DNA of 64,000 nt from Flavihumibacter soli (GTDB lineage: Bacteria; Bacteroidota; Bacteroidia; Sphingobacteriales; Sphingobacteriaceae). The notes beneath the pieces are model-generated. The model worked only from the letters and a program-made list of their open reading frames with translations. It had not been told where the DNA came from and did not search any database. The stretch is taken from contig NZ_JAAFZB010000096.1 in the NCBI RefSeq assembly GCF_010692725.1, positions 310,001 to 374,000 of the forward strand. Direction: 5' to 3'. Positions 43,414 through 51,991 of the stretch are shown here, in pieces (position 1 is the stretch's first letter; the number at the start of each line of letters is the position of its first letter). A program made the translations under genes and the position numbers.

Positions 43414-43845
43414 CTACCCGATCAGGTAGGCTAATCCATGCGACACAGCGTCACAAAGGTTCTTCACCTTTTTTTCCCTGAACAGGTTCTCTAGAATGTC
43501 GCTTGCTTCTTTGTATTCAAAGTGTATCGGGCAGGGATGCAGGGCGTTGCACTGGCTTAAGCCCAATCCGCATTCTTTAAAAACCTGCTTACCTTCTATG
43601 GTTTCAACGATATCAATAATGGGTTGTTCCAGCTGGACTTCACTGATAAAAAAACCTCCCGAAGGTCCCTTTACACTGTTGATGAGTCCCTGCCGGGCAA
43701 GAGTTTGAAGGATCTTACCGACCGTATGCTCACTGGCATTAATCATTTCAGCTATCTCCTTAATGCCGGCCTTCTCACCCCCCGAACTCTTTGAAGCCAG
43801 ATAGATCACCGCTTTGATCGCTGTTTTACAAGTAAAACTCAACAT
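43414..43845 (-). CDS. Rrf2-family regulator with Cys triad (NsrR/IscR-like)
   Basis: A regulator of 143 residues. It has an N-terminal winged helix (FTCKTAIKAVIYLASK; IKEIAEMINASEHTVGKILQ) and a wing (LINSVKGPSGGFFISE). Three Cys in the arrangement C-x6-C-x5-C (ECGLGLSQCNALHPCP, about residues 92-105) correspond to the iron-sulfur cluster ligands of NsrR/IscR-type sensors, with somewhat different spacing. It is the last gene of the ric cluster, 4 bp after the DUF59 gene. It probably senses NO or cluster status and controls the cluster, possibly through the palindrome at 47330-47353. Confidence 0.9.
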   Translation of the reverse strand: MLSFTCKTAIKAVIYLASKSSGGEKAGIKEIAEMINASEHTVGKILQTLARQGLINSVKGPSGGFFISEVQLEQPIIDIVETIEGKQVFKECGLGLSQCNALHPCPIHFEYKEASDILENLFREKKVKNLCDAVSHGLAYLIG

Positions 43846-43849
43846 AAAC

Positions 43850-44173
43850 TTAACCGTTTAAAAAAGCCTCTCCTTCCGGAGTCAGAAAATCAGGGCTCCA
43901 GGAGGGTTCAAAGGTAAGCGTAATATTTACTTTGTAATCTTTAAAAGCTGTGCCTACAGATTGCTTCACATCGTTGGTAATGCTTTCGCCCATCGGACAG
44001 AACTGGGTGGTAAGCGTCATCACCGCCTCAATCTCTTTTCGCTCCTCGTTAAAATTGATTCCGTATATCAGTCCCAGGTCCACCACGTTCAACCCGATCT
44101 CCGGGTCATATACATCGTATAAACCCACCAGCGCCTGATTGCATTTAATATGATCATTCGTTACTATTTCCAT
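43850..44173 (-). CDS. DUF59/MIP18-family (SufT/PaaD-like) Fe-S assembly protein
   Basis: Small cytosolic protein of 107 residues, nearly all of it one MIP18-family domain: LYDVYDPEIGLNVVDLGLIY, then MTLTTQFCPMGESI, with the conserved Cys and the LTFEPSWSPDFLTPEG end. Relatives help to assemble or deliver Fe-S clusters. Its ATG shares one base with the stop of the NnrS-like gene (TAATG), so it is translationally coupled. The neighbourhood with ric and an Rrf2 regulator supports a cluster-repair role. Confidence 0.9.
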   Translation of the reverse strand: MEIVTNDHIKCNQALVGLYDVYDPEIGLNVVDLGLIYGINFNEERKEIEAVMTLTTQFCPMGESITNDVKQSVGTAFKDYKVNITLTFEPSWSPDFLTPEGEAFLNG

Positions 44174-45450
44174 TACTTAACGGGTTCGTGAAAAAGGGTT
44201 TTAAAAACATTCCAAACATAAAGCATTGCAGACGCCAGCAAACAAACGGCGCCGCTTTTCAACAGCATATTACCTAAAATAGCGATGCCTGCCGCGAACA
44301 GAACAAAGCCCGACAGGTATAGAAGAGCCATTAACTTAAACAGGCGCTCACTGAACAATTCTTTCGGAGCAGGCGTTTTTCCGCCCGCGCGCGCACTGTA
44401 CACTTTATTCCATACGATAAAAGGCAGGGTTTTAAAGGTCATGCCCAGGATGATCGCCGTGATCCAGCCAAAGAATATACAAAAGCCGTACAGCAGAACG
44501 ATGTTCGACTTTTCTTCCCCGGAGATAAAATAAATAACCAGGAGAAGGCAGGCCAGCGGTAAAACCAGCAAGGCGACTGACAATAAGGATATTTTCATCT
44601 GCTCATCCAGCTGTTTCCGGATACGCACCTTAAAGGCTTTATAACAATAATTCCCGAAAATGATCAGGGCTATCAGTACCAGTAAAAATGGGGTGTAATA
44701 GTATTGCGAAAATACTTTCAACGTCTTGAGCAGAATAAAGCCAGCCAATCCCGCATTGATCAAAGCATAGATCCACCAAAGCATGGTCGTACTGGTATAC
44801 TTCGAGATCAGGAACATGGGGATAAGCCGGGAACCCACTCCGATGATCAGAAGTAAGAACCAGCCGGCGATGCCCATATGCGCATGGAGTGAAAGATACT
44901 CTACCGAATTATCAGGTAATAACGGCCGGCTAAAATTGAATACCAGCAGCAGGCCAAAAAAAACCGTTGCAAAAAGCCATAACGCAGCCGTGGCGATAAA
45001 CCACGCATGAACATCATACCTTTTGCTCTCTATAATGCTTGTAAAGACATTGATGAAATAACAGGCTACCGACAGATTTACCAGCACGGCGCCGCATTGA
45101 AGCAGGAGGCCCGTATTGAATAAATAAAATCCTGTGACCAGCATAGGGATACCAATTGCCGCGAATACAAACGATAAGCAGGCGAGCAGATCACTGTCCA
45201 GCTTTCCTTCAATCAATACGGGAAGTAACTGGTGGTTCGCGCCAAGAATGATCATTGTACCCCAGCCTAAAGCCATCAGGTGCGTGATCGCCAGGGTTTG
45301 AGGCTGAAAATAATGCTGATGAACTATCCCGGTATTCAAAAGTAGCAGTACACATCCTAATAAAAAGGAAATTGCCGCAAAAACATAAAATGGCAGTACC
45401 ACCTTATGGGACGTGGTCTTTTGCAATCCTGTAGCCGAACCTGCGAACAT
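44173..45450 (-). CDS. NnrS/heme-copper-oxidase-I-like membrane protein
   Basis: Polytopic membrane protein of 425 residues with about twelve hydrophobic segments. Conserved His residues sit within membrane segments: TLAITHLMALGWGTMIILGA, GANHQLLPVL and YLSLHAHMGIAGWFLLLIIG. The pattern resembles NnrS and catalytic-subunit-I relatives that lie beside ric genes in Bacteroidota. It probably binds heme or copper and relieves NO stress, though it lacks the full ligand set of a true oxidase. It is coupled on both sides by one-base overlaps (TAATG). Confidence 0.8.
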   Translation of the reverse strand: MFAGSATGLQKTTSHKVVLPFYVFAAISFLLGCVLLLLNTGIVHQHYFQPQTLAITHLMALGWGTMIILGANHQLLPVLIEGKLDSDLLACLSFVFAAIGIPMLVTGFYLFNTGLLLQCGAVLVNLSVACYFINVFTSIIESKRYDVHAWFIATAALWLFATVFFGLLLVFNFSRPLLPDNSVEYLSLHAHMGIAGWFLLLIIGVGSRLIPMFLISKYTSTTMLWWIYALINAGLAGFILLKTLKVFSQYYYTPFLLVLIALIIFGNYCYKAFKVRIRKQLDEQMKISLLSVALLVLPLACLLLVIYFISGEEKSNIVLLYGFCIFFGWITAIILGMTFKTLPFIVWNKVYSARAGGKTPAPKELFSERLFKLMALLYLSGFVLFAAGIAILGNMLLKSGAVCLLASAMLYVWNVFKTLFHEPVK

Positions 45451-46304
45451 TATTTTTTAAAGATTAGCAAATGAACTTCCCCGGGGGCCATCTCTTTTAT
45501 GCGATAATCAAAACCACGATCTTTAATTTCACTAAGCAGGTATACAGGGATCCGCTTATGATACACATACAAAGCCTTTTCAGCCGGTAAAGTTTCCAGG
45601 GTATCCAGGATACTCATCATCGGGGCAGGCATTTCCAGATGCCTGACATCTATCTCATGCAACCTATCCTTATAGCTTTTCAGCACCTGATCCCAGTCAG
45701 CACCCGTGCCGCCGACAGCTTCTGTTGATAAATCTGCTGCGCCCTCAGCTTTGCTGAACCAGGTTTCAACCCAATCCTTCTCAACAAAGTCCGTATATGC
45801 CTGAAAGCCTTGCTTCTCCAGCAGCCTGATCAGCGGCGTGGGTTCAAATGTATTGACGATCTTGAGGGCCTGGCCCGGCAGCAATTGCTTTACGGTCTGC
45901 TGAATATGCTTTAAGGGATCGGTACCCCCCGCAAGCATCGCACGGACATCCAGGATAACGATCTGCCCGGCCTGAAGGTGCTTGACAAATTCAGGCATAG
46001 GCTTTTGTTCCGGGAGTTCCTCCTCAGGCTCCGGAGCTTGATCTACCTCAAATCCATAAGGCCTCAGTTTCTCAAAGAAATCCTCCGGCAGGCAGCCGCC
46101 AATCTTTGATGCCATCGAAATGCTTGTACGGCCGGCCATCAGCTTCCGCAATATGGGATTTCTCAGTTTTTTAAAATCCGGGCTCAGCGATACGATGGCT
46201 TCCAGAGCATCTGGATGGTGCTTCAGCAAGGCTGCTATCTTGGTTTGCGAATTAATGAGCATGACGTTTATATTTTCAGGGATGAAGGCCAAAACACCTT
46301 TCAT
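45450..46304 (-). CDS. DUF1858-DUF2249 protein, 284 aa
   Basis: A cytosolic protein with three parts. An N-terminal DUF1858-like helix bundle (about 15-80) reads KIAALLKHHPDALEAIVSLS and LMAGRTSISMASKIGGCLPE. A DUF2249 domain (about 115-195) has the signature VILDVRAMLAGGTDPLKHIQ and ALKIVNTFEPTPLIRLLEKQ. A second, more diverged DUF2249 unit (about 215-284) carries EIDVRHLEMPAPMMSILDTL and ends VHLLIFKK. The ATG at 46262 (MLINSQTKI) fits the usual N-terminus of DUF1858 better than the one at 46304. It lies 21 bp after ric. DUF2249 proteins accompany NO and nitrate metabolism genes; the biochemical role is unknown. Confidence 0.85.
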   Translation of the reverse strand: MKGVLAFIPENINVMLINSQTKIAALLKHHPDALEAIVSLSPDFKKLRNPILRKLMAGRTSISMASKIGGCLPEDFFEKLRPYGFEVDQAPEPEEELPEQKPMPEFVKHLQAGQIVILDVRAMLAGGTDPLKHIQQTVKQLLPGQALKIVNTFEPTPLIRLLEKQGFQAYTDFVEKDWVETWFSKAEGAADLSTEAVGGTGADWDQVLKSYKDRLHEIDVRHLEMPAPMMSILDTLETLPAEKALYVYHKRIPVYLLSEIKDRGFDYRIKEMAPGEVHLLIFKK

Positions 46305-46312
46305 CCCTGTAA

Positions 46313-46347
46313 TTTCTCAAATCTATTATCTCAAATCTAATATCTCC
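46313..46347. repeat. Dispersed repeat supplying the ric stop codon
   Basis: TTCTCAAATCTATTATCTCA followed by AATCTAATATCTCC is the same vocabulary as the repeats at 6480-6515 (other strand) and 53870-53906. It overlaps the last codons (EILDLR) and the stop of ric. Confidence 0.7.
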
Positions 46348-47285
46348 TTTTCCATTTCCACCGCCTTGGGAAACAGGATATTATTCTCAAGATGAATATG
46401 GATATGCAGATCGTCTTCAAATTCCTGTATCATCTTAAATAGCAGCTTATAGCTGGCGCAACTATCAGAAGGCAATTCATAGCCATTGCTTAATATCCTG
46501 ATCTTATCAAGGCTCCTGCCCACATGGTCGTGTTCTTTCTCCAGTTCCGCAACCAGGGCCGCCAGATCCTTACCTTCATTGTCGAGCGGCTGATTCATTT
46601 TTTTAGCAAAAACGATCCTTTTAACATAAGCAAACAGTACTTTCTCTTCCTGCTCCATATGCTCGCTTAATTCGTCGTTTATCTCCAGAACAAGTGTTTT
46701 AATCTCCTCTAACTCCGGATGAAGGTGGCCGTGAACCTGAGCCACTTTCCGGGCATAGGCCACTAATTCCGGCGAATATTTCCGTACGTAGCTGTGATGG
46801 GTATTGACGATATAATCCGTGAGAAAATCAATACTCCAGTCATTGTAGGAAACGTTGCTGGCCTTGCCTTCCGTGCTCATCTGCAACAGTTCTGTTTCTA
46901 TCTTACTCGCATCGATATTCTTTTCAGCACATACTTCCTTTAGTGTTTTCTTCCCGCCGCAGCAAAAATCAATGCCGTACTTTTTGAAAACTTCCGCTTT
47001 ACGGAGGTCCTTAACCGCTATCTCGCCAATGGTCTCCTTATCCTCCTCACTCCTTTTGGTTATCCGCACATCCCACCATTCGGGACCTTCCTGCAGATAT
47101 TGCCAGGTGAAGATATCCCCGCGTTCGCCCAACAGCTGGTAGTATACCGGCTTAGGGTCGTGATCATTATGAATTGTCAAACTCTCGCCGCCGGCAAGGC
47201 TGTCGAAGATCTGGAATATCGTTGGATGCTTTAATTTGGGTTCGATAGCTGTTACGTCGATGAAATTTTCTGTTAGTGTGTCCAT
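46326..47285 (-). CDS. ric: Iron-sulfur cluster repair di-iron protein with N-terminal DUF2249
   Basis: YtfE/ScdA-type protein that restores Fe-S clusters damaged by nitric oxide or oxidants. It is 319 residues long and in three parts. A DUF2249 domain (about 8-90) has the GESLTIHNDHDPKPVYYQLL block. The ScdA_N motif (about 95-135) reads VFKKYGIDFCCGGKKTLKEV with the Cys pair. A hemerythrin-like four-helix bundle (about 150-310) carries its metal-binding His and Glu in NTHHSYVRKYSPEL, HGHLHPELEEI, LSEHMEQEEKVLF, KEHDHVG and IHIHLENNILFPKA. The last six codons come from a dispersed intergenic repeat. It is first in the cluster and is preceded by a promoter with a palindrome. Confidence 0.95.
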   Translation of the reverse strand: MDTLTENFIDVTAIEPKLKHPTIFQIFDSLAGGESLTIHNDHDPKPVYYQLLGERGDIFTWQYLQEGPEWWDVRITKRSEEDKETIGEIAVKDLRKAEVFKKYGIDFCCGGKKTLKEVCAEKNIDASKIETELLQMSTEGKASNVSYNDWSIDFLTDYIVNTHHSYVRKYSPELVAYARKVAQVHGHLHPELEEIKTLVLEINDELSEHMEQEEKVLFAYVKRIVFAKKMNQPLDNEGKDLAALVAELEKEHDHVGRSLDKIRILSNGYELPSDSCASYKLLFKMIQEFEDDLHIHIHLENNILFPKAVEMEKEILDLR

Positions 47286-47314
47286 ACCTTGAGATTTATA
47301 AATGATTGATAGCT

Positions 47315-47353
47315 CAAATATATGAATAAAAGTATTTAAGTACCTCTATACTT
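47315..47353 (-). promoter_or_regulatory. ric promoter with palindromic operator candidate
   Basis: On the minus strand TATATTTG (47315-47322) matches the -7 consensus TAnnTTTG, 30 bases before the ric ATG. Directly upstream, AAGTAT (47330-47335) and ATACTT (47348-47353) form an inverted repeat with a 12-base spacer, 24 bp in all, covering the space between the -7 and -33 positions; no TTTG is present at -33. Size and position suit an Rrf2- or Crp/Fnr-type regulator, with the Rrf2 protein of this operon the obvious candidate. Confidence 0.45.
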
Positions 47354-47568
47354 ATTATATGACATTCCGCTGAAATATGCTGAATAACAAGTTGAAAGCA
47401 TGACATCTTCCTTAGGTCAATCTCTTACCTGTTTGCTTGTGTGTGATATCGCTAGAAAATGAATTTCCTAAATGACAGGAGCTACGGTGATCGTGCGCTT
47501 TCAAATCAAATGTGCTTCAATTGCCGACATTTTCAGAATGAACAGGTAACAGTTCTGAATGAGAGCTT

Positions 47569-49164
47569 CTATTTTTTTGAAAACAGCAACCCTGCCATCC
47601 GCTTATCATGACCGTATACATCATTCCTGAAATTCAGGAGACCATCCTTGTCAACCCATGCAGTGAAATAGGTTATAACCACAGGTATAGGCGTCTTAAG
47701 CCGTACCCAGTTTTCCCTTGAACCCTGCATCGCTTGTTTAATTTTCTCAGGAGTCCAGTGCGCCTGGTCGCTCAGAAGGTATGATGCAAGCTTTTCAGGT
47801 TCAGCCAGCCGGATGCATCCATGACTGAATGCCCGGTATTCCTCCCGGAACAAGGATTTTGCCGGGGTGTCGTGAAAATAAATGTTGTAGTCGTTCGGAA
47901 AGATAAACTTAACAAGACCCAGCGAGTTGCTTCCGCCCGGTCGCTGGCGGATAACCGGAAGACCGCCGCTGTAACCGGTGATCTCCATATTCTTAGACCG
48001 GAGGTATTGGCGATTCGCTTCCATCGCAGGCAGAATTTCATTTCGAACAATGCTCGAGGGAACGTTCCAGTATGGACTGAAAACCACGTATTCCAGCATG
48101 TCGTTAAATATGATTGTCTTATTGGCGGCTTTCCCCACAATGATATCCATATCCAGGGTCTTCCGGGAACCCTCAAAAACACGCAGTCTGAACTCAGGAA
48201 TGTTTGCCAGGATAAATTTTCCCGGCGGCTCTTTTGGAAGCCATCGGAAACGTTCCATATTGATCAGCATCTGCCGGATCCGTTCTTTAAACGGCGTATT
48301 CAGAACTGCCATGAATGTGGCATTTATGATACTCTGCTGCTTCAGCCCGTGCCGCTTTTGAAATTGCTTCACCGCAGGAATAAATTCAGGATTATAAACC
48401 GCTGATGTGTCTGAAGAGTTATAATCGTTTAGTGATGCCAGCTTCTTTTTTATTTGAATAAGTACTGCTGAGCTATCCCCCTCCCGGAAGATCATCTTCC
48501 GGGGCGTTACAATGCTGTCAGTGCCCCTGCGCATTTCCAGATCATTGTATTGTTCCAGGTACTTTTCCATCATGTTATATTGCCTGTTGAGCGGCTCCCA
48601 GCTTTCCAGCCCCTGACCTTTGTTTGCTATCAGCGAATCGAGTAAAACCATCTCATTCACCTTCTTTCGGGGAATGTGCCATTGCAGCTCTTCAGGATCG
48701 ATTCGCCCGGCATAGGCGTGTTCAGCATATTTAAAAAAATGCATCGTCAGATTGAGTTCGGTCATCTCACGCGAAGGCCGTGTGACCGTCGGATCGTCGG
48801 CGACGAATGCCTGAAGGCTTGCCGAAAGACTGCTGTCAGCAAGCATACTGTCTTTCGACAGGGTGATATAATTCTGCTGCAGATTCCAGAAGGCAAGCGT
48901 TTGTTCAGCAAGACCTTCCTTTGTGAACCAAGCGTACTGGTAATTACGGCTGTTGTAAAAATTCCTCAGGCGGGTTGCGTCTTTGATATCCGGATGTTGA
49001 TTGCTTATAAACTGCTCCAGAATCAGGCTGTCCAGAAAGATCTCAGAAAAAGAGTTGCTTTTAGAAATGGTAGTGTCCCGTTCAAGATAAGGTGCTGTAG
49101 CACTTTGCTGGCAGGAAGCCGCAAAAATCAGAACCAGGTTCATTAAAAGTAGAGCTTTCTCCAT
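47569..49164 (-). CDS. L,D-transpeptidase (YcbB/LdtD type) lipoprotein
   Basis: Peptidoglycan cross-linking enzyme of 531 residues. The N-terminus LVLIFAASC-QQS looks like a lipoprotein signal. A helical scaffold region (about 45-200) is followed by a peptidoglycan-binding domain (about 235-300, YNPEFIPAVKQFQKRHGLKQ). The YkuD catalytic domain (about 315-500) has ANIPEFRLRVFEGSRKTLDM, FSPYWNVPSSIV and the active-site motif AFSHGCIRLAEPEKLASYLL with the nucleophilic Cys. The order matches the YcbB class. It is a single gene, with a 283-bp spacer to ric. Confidence 0.92.
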   Translation of the reverse strand: MEKALLLMNLVLIFAASCQQSATAPYLERDTTISKSNSFSEIFLDSLILEQFISNQHPDIKDATRLRNFYNSRNYQYAWFTKEGLAEQTLAFWNLQQNYITLSKDSMLADSSLSASLQAFVADDPTVTRPSREMTELNLTMHFFKYAEHAYAGRIDPEELQWHIPRKKVNEMVLLDSLIANKGQGLESWEPLNRQYNMMEKYLEQYNDLEMRRGTDSIVTPRKMIFREGDSSAVLIQIKKKLASLNDYNSSDTSAVYNPEFIPAVKQFQKRHGLKQQSIINATFMAVLNTPFKERIRQMLINMERFRWLPKEPPGKFILANIPEFRLRVFEGSRKTLDMDIIVGKAANKTIIFNDMLEYVVFSPYWNVPSSIVRNEILPAMEANRQYLRSKNMEITGYSGGLPVIRQRPGGSNSLGLVKFIFPNDYNIYFHDTPAKSLFREEYRAFSHGCIRLAEPEKLASYLLSDQAHWTPEKIKQAMQGSRENWVRLKTPIPVVITYFTAWVDKDGLLNFRNDVYGHDKRMAGLLFSKK

Positions 49165-49300
49165 AGATCTATAATAAGATATAATAAGATAGAACGGAAT
49201 AAAAACACCTGAAATATCGTGCCTCCCCGGGCACCAGGTAGTAAAGTTAAGCCTTAATGTTTAATTTGTTAATGAATCTTTATCCTGTCATCGCTTGCAT

Positions 49301-49349
49301 AAAAAAACCGGCTCCCGGATACCTCAGCAAGAGATATCAAAGAGCCGGT
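49301..49349 (-). terminator. Rho-independent terminator of the haloperoxidase-like gene
   Basis: A perfect 8-bp stem, ACCGGCTC (49307-49314) / GAGCCGGT (49342-49349), with a 27-base loop, is followed on the minus strand by seven T. It lies 21 bases after the stop of the gene at 49371-50711. Confidence 0.75.
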
Positions 49350-49370
49350 CAGAGAGTATTTCAACAAGCC

Positions 49371-50711
49371 TTACTTCTTCATCCAGGTCTGGACAATATA
49401 TTTACCCAGTTCATTACCCATCTGTAGTCCGACTTCATTATCGGTACGAAAATGAATGCCGGCATAAAACCTTGAATCAGCGCATTCCTTTGCCAGTTTC
49501 TGAAACTGTTTAGCGTCGGCAGGGAAGAAATACTCCAGGACAGCACTGGAAGTTCCCGCCCCGGCAGCATGGCCTGAAGGATAGCCGGGAAAAGGTGGAG
49601 TTGAGATCAGCGGCTTATATGTCGGGTCAAACTGGTTTGGCCTGATGCCCCAGTAGGTATATTTGGCGTCCATAATGGCGATAGCAGCATCATGATAAGC
49701 GACAGTCAAAACCGTATATATTCTCGCCGCAGCTGGTGCGTCATCCGAAATACAGTTTTCAAACATCTTCTGATTAGCCTGGTCGATCCACACATCGGAA
49801 GTGCTCGCCCAGTAATAGGCTTGTGCCGATGATCTGGAAGTCTGCTTGAAGTTTTTCAATTCCTGCATATCCTTTTCAAAATCCGGGGGAGTCGCTGGCC
49901 TGAACTGATCGGCCGAGCGTATGACGATCGGTACATATTTCGCCAGGGTTATGCCCATCGGATAAGTACCCGTCCATTTTTTAGGATCCTTGTTCATTTC
50001 TCCATTCCAGGGAGTGGCTGAACCGTCGTTTTTTGCCTTTGCAATAACCTCTTTGGCTACCTGCTCACCCAGCTTCCAGCCCGCTTCCGCATCGCTGGGA
50101 TATTGTACCCCGGCATCCACTCTTGATTGGGAAGCAGCATGGGCAAGTGTCAATATGGAATCCGCCTTTTCCGGGAAAAAGTAAGCCAGCACATTAGCCG
50201 CCGCAGCTGCTGTTACGGTATGTTCACATGGATAAGAATACGTAAGCGGGGCGGCGATAACCGGCTTCAGTGAAGGGTCTGCGACTGCAGGCCTTTCCCT
50301 TTTATATTTTGCTTTTTCTTTCCAGGCCAGTATCGTGGCATCATAAATTGCCAGGTTCATCCACGCTGAGGGAAACCGCAGCATTAATGCGGGCTTGGCG
50401 GCCACGAGCTCCGGTGATATCTGGTTCCAGCGATAGCTTGGTGCCCCGGCATTCCAGTATTTTATCTGTGCCAGCTTCGCTGCGTCAAGCCGGCCTGCTT
50501 CCTGTTTAAGGGTTCGCAATTCGGCCTTAGCAAGCGAGCCGGATGGAGGAGCATCGATCCTGATATTCCCCGGCTCATCCAGAAGCCAGGTTTTCCAATT
50601 GGCTGCCTGGTAACCGACGGCCTGCGCTAAACAGGGATAGGCGACTCCACCTGTTAAGAAAATGACAAAAAAGGTGAAAAGTGTTTTTCGAAAAGTGTTC
50701 GGGGTGATCAT
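49371..50711 (-). CDS. Vanadium haloperoxidase-like / PAP2 phosphatase-family protein, two-repeat
   Basis: Exported protein (signal peptide about 1-30, ending YPCLAQ) of 446 residues. The C-terminal half carries the full PAP2/vanadium haloperoxidase signature: KYTYWGIRP (K-x6-RP), GYPSGHAAG, and SRFYAGIHFRTD (SR-x5-H-x3-D). The N-terminal half repeats the plan in degenerate form: KYKRERP (K-x4-RP), YPCEHTVTAA, and SRVDAGVQYPSD, where the catalytic His is replaced by Gln. The protein may be a non-specific acid phosphatase or a vanadate enzyme; the sequence does not separate them. It is a single gene with a clear terminator. Confidence 0.88.
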   Translation of the reverse strand: MITPNTFRKTLFTFFVIFLTGGVAYPCLAQAVGYQAANWKTWLLDEPGNIRIDAPPSGSLAKAELRTLKQEAGRLDAAKLAQIKYWNAGAPSYRWNQISPELVAAKPALMLRFPSAWMNLAIYDATILAWKEKAKYKRERPAVADPSLKPVIAAPLTYSYPCEHTVTAAAAANVLAYFFPEKADSILTLAHAASQSRVDAGVQYPSDAEAGWKLGEQVAKEVIAKAKNDGSATPWNGEMNKDPKKWTGTYPMGITLAKYVPIVIRSADQFRPATPPDFEKDMQELKNFKQTSRSSAQAYYWASTSDVWIDQANQKMFENCISDDAPAAARIYTVLTVAYHDAAIAIMDAKYTYWGIRPNQFDPTYKPLISTPPFPGYPSGHAAGAGTSSAVLEYFFPADAKQFQKLAKECADSRFYAGIHFRTDNEVGLQMGNELGKYIVQTWMKK

Positions 50712-50924
50712 AGTGGTGAGGTTTAATTGGTGATTAAATTCTTTGTTAGTTTCGGTTAACTATGCATATCTTAAAACCGGAATGCGCGTCAAATGATAAT
50801 AATTAAGGCTTTTGCTATACAAGATTATATAATAGGTGATAGAAAAAAGTTAGTCGTCTACCGACAGCTACCGGCAGTAAACGAACAGCGGATTTTCGTC
50901 AATGGCGGCAAGAGATGTTTTAGA

Positions 50925-50932
50925 TATGTTTG
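50925..50932 (+). promoter_or_regulatory. Candidate -7 element of the LytS/LytR-type operon
   Basis: TATGTTTG fits TAnnTTTG and lies 21 bases before the ATG at 50954. This argues for the ATG start, since the TTG at 50930 lies inside the element. No convincing -33 TTTG is seen. Confidence 0.4.
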
Positions 50933-50953
50933 AAGAACGATAGCGCTAAGGCC

Positions 50954-51991
50954 ATGAGAATACCCTTTAACCGGGAACGGTTTAAATTTTATATTGTAGT
51001 CGGACTTGTTTATTTATTGCTGTGGATATTTAACGCGATTGCAAAATATCCCGAAGATGTCTGGCGCTGGTCCCTTAATGAAGTCTGGCGCACAGCTTAT
51101 ATTACAGCATTCAACTACCTGCTTTTTGAATACATTCTCCCGCAACTCAGCTGGAAAAGGATCTTCAGATCTATGTTCCTTTTAGCCGTCCAGATTTTCT
51201 TAATGTCCCTTGGTTTGTATATCTGGCGAGCAATAGGGATTCAGCTTCACATCTACACTGTTTTTAAGACATTTACCTCCGTCGGAGCCGGGGTATCCGC
51301 CCAGATGGAAGCAAGCATGGGATCCGTGTTCTTCTTCGGAATCATCAGGCATATTTACGATCATATAAAGTTAAAGCAAACCGCCCAGAAGCTGCGAATT
51401 GAGAAACAGGAAGCAGAACTGAACTACCTGAAATCACAGACCAATCCCCACTTCTTATTCAATACCCTGAATAATATCTATTCACTGGCAAGAGATAAGT
51501 CTGACCTGGCGGCTGAGTCTATTCTGCGCCTGTCGAAGATCCTGCGTTTTATGCTCTATGAGACCGCCGGCGCCTTCATCAGCATCGAACAGGAGCTTAA
51601 AATTACCGATGATTATATCGCCCTTGAAAAATTGCGTTATGACGAATCCCTTCGGATCAATTTCAATCATGACATTGAGGATATGAAGCAGGCATTACCA
51701 CCCCTTCTTCTGATACCACTGGTCGAAAATGCTTTCAAACACGGCGTTTCGGAGACGCGGACCAATCCATTTATCGATATTCATGTTTCTGTTAAGAACC
51801 GGGTGCTGAAATTTGTGGTAAAGAATTCCACTGAAGGATCGCCGGGCGAGAAGACGGTAAAGGAAAATATCGGCCTGTCTAACCTGAGGCGGCAGCTGGA
51901 ACTGCTGTATACCGATTACCATTTGTCTGTTCAGCAGGGTGAATCAGAATTTACAACCATCTTGGAGATCAATCTTGCCAGTCATGTCTAA
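50954..51991 (+). CDS. LytS/YehU-type sensor histidine kinase
   Basis: A kinase of 345 residues from the ATG at 50954 (MRIPFNRERF). Four membrane segments (about 10-140) are followed by a coiled linker and the His_kinase domain with the phosphorylated His in YLKSQTNPHFLFNTLNNIYS. The ATP site has LIPLVENAFKHGVSE and NIGLSNLRRQLELLYTDYHL. This family pairs with LytTR regulators, and the next gene is one, its ATG overlapping this stop by 8 bases. The signal is unknown because there is no extracellular domain of note; ligands are probably sensed within the membrane. Confidence 0.92.
   Translation: MRIPFNRERFKFYIVVGLVYLLLWIFNAIAKYPEDVWRWSLNEVWRTAYITAFNYLLFEYILPQLSWKRIFRSMFLLAVQIFLMSLGLYIWRAIGIQLHIYTVFKTFTSVGAGVSAQMEASMGSVFFFGIIRHIYDHIKLKQTAQKLRIEKQEAELNYLKSQTNPHFLFNTLNNIYSLARDKSDLAAESILRLSKILRFMLYETAGAFISIEQELKITDDYIALEKLRYDESLRINFNHDIEDMKQALPPLLLIPLVENAFKHGVSETRTNPFIDIHVSVKNRVLKFVVKNSTEGSPGEKTVKENIGLSNLRRQLELLYTDYHLSVQQGESEFTTILEINLASHV

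Noticed and set aside
47772-48182. 136-residue minus-strand frame within the L,D-transpeptidase gene
   Set aside because: Out of frame with the clear YkuD domain of the larger gene; Trp/Arg-rich shadow.
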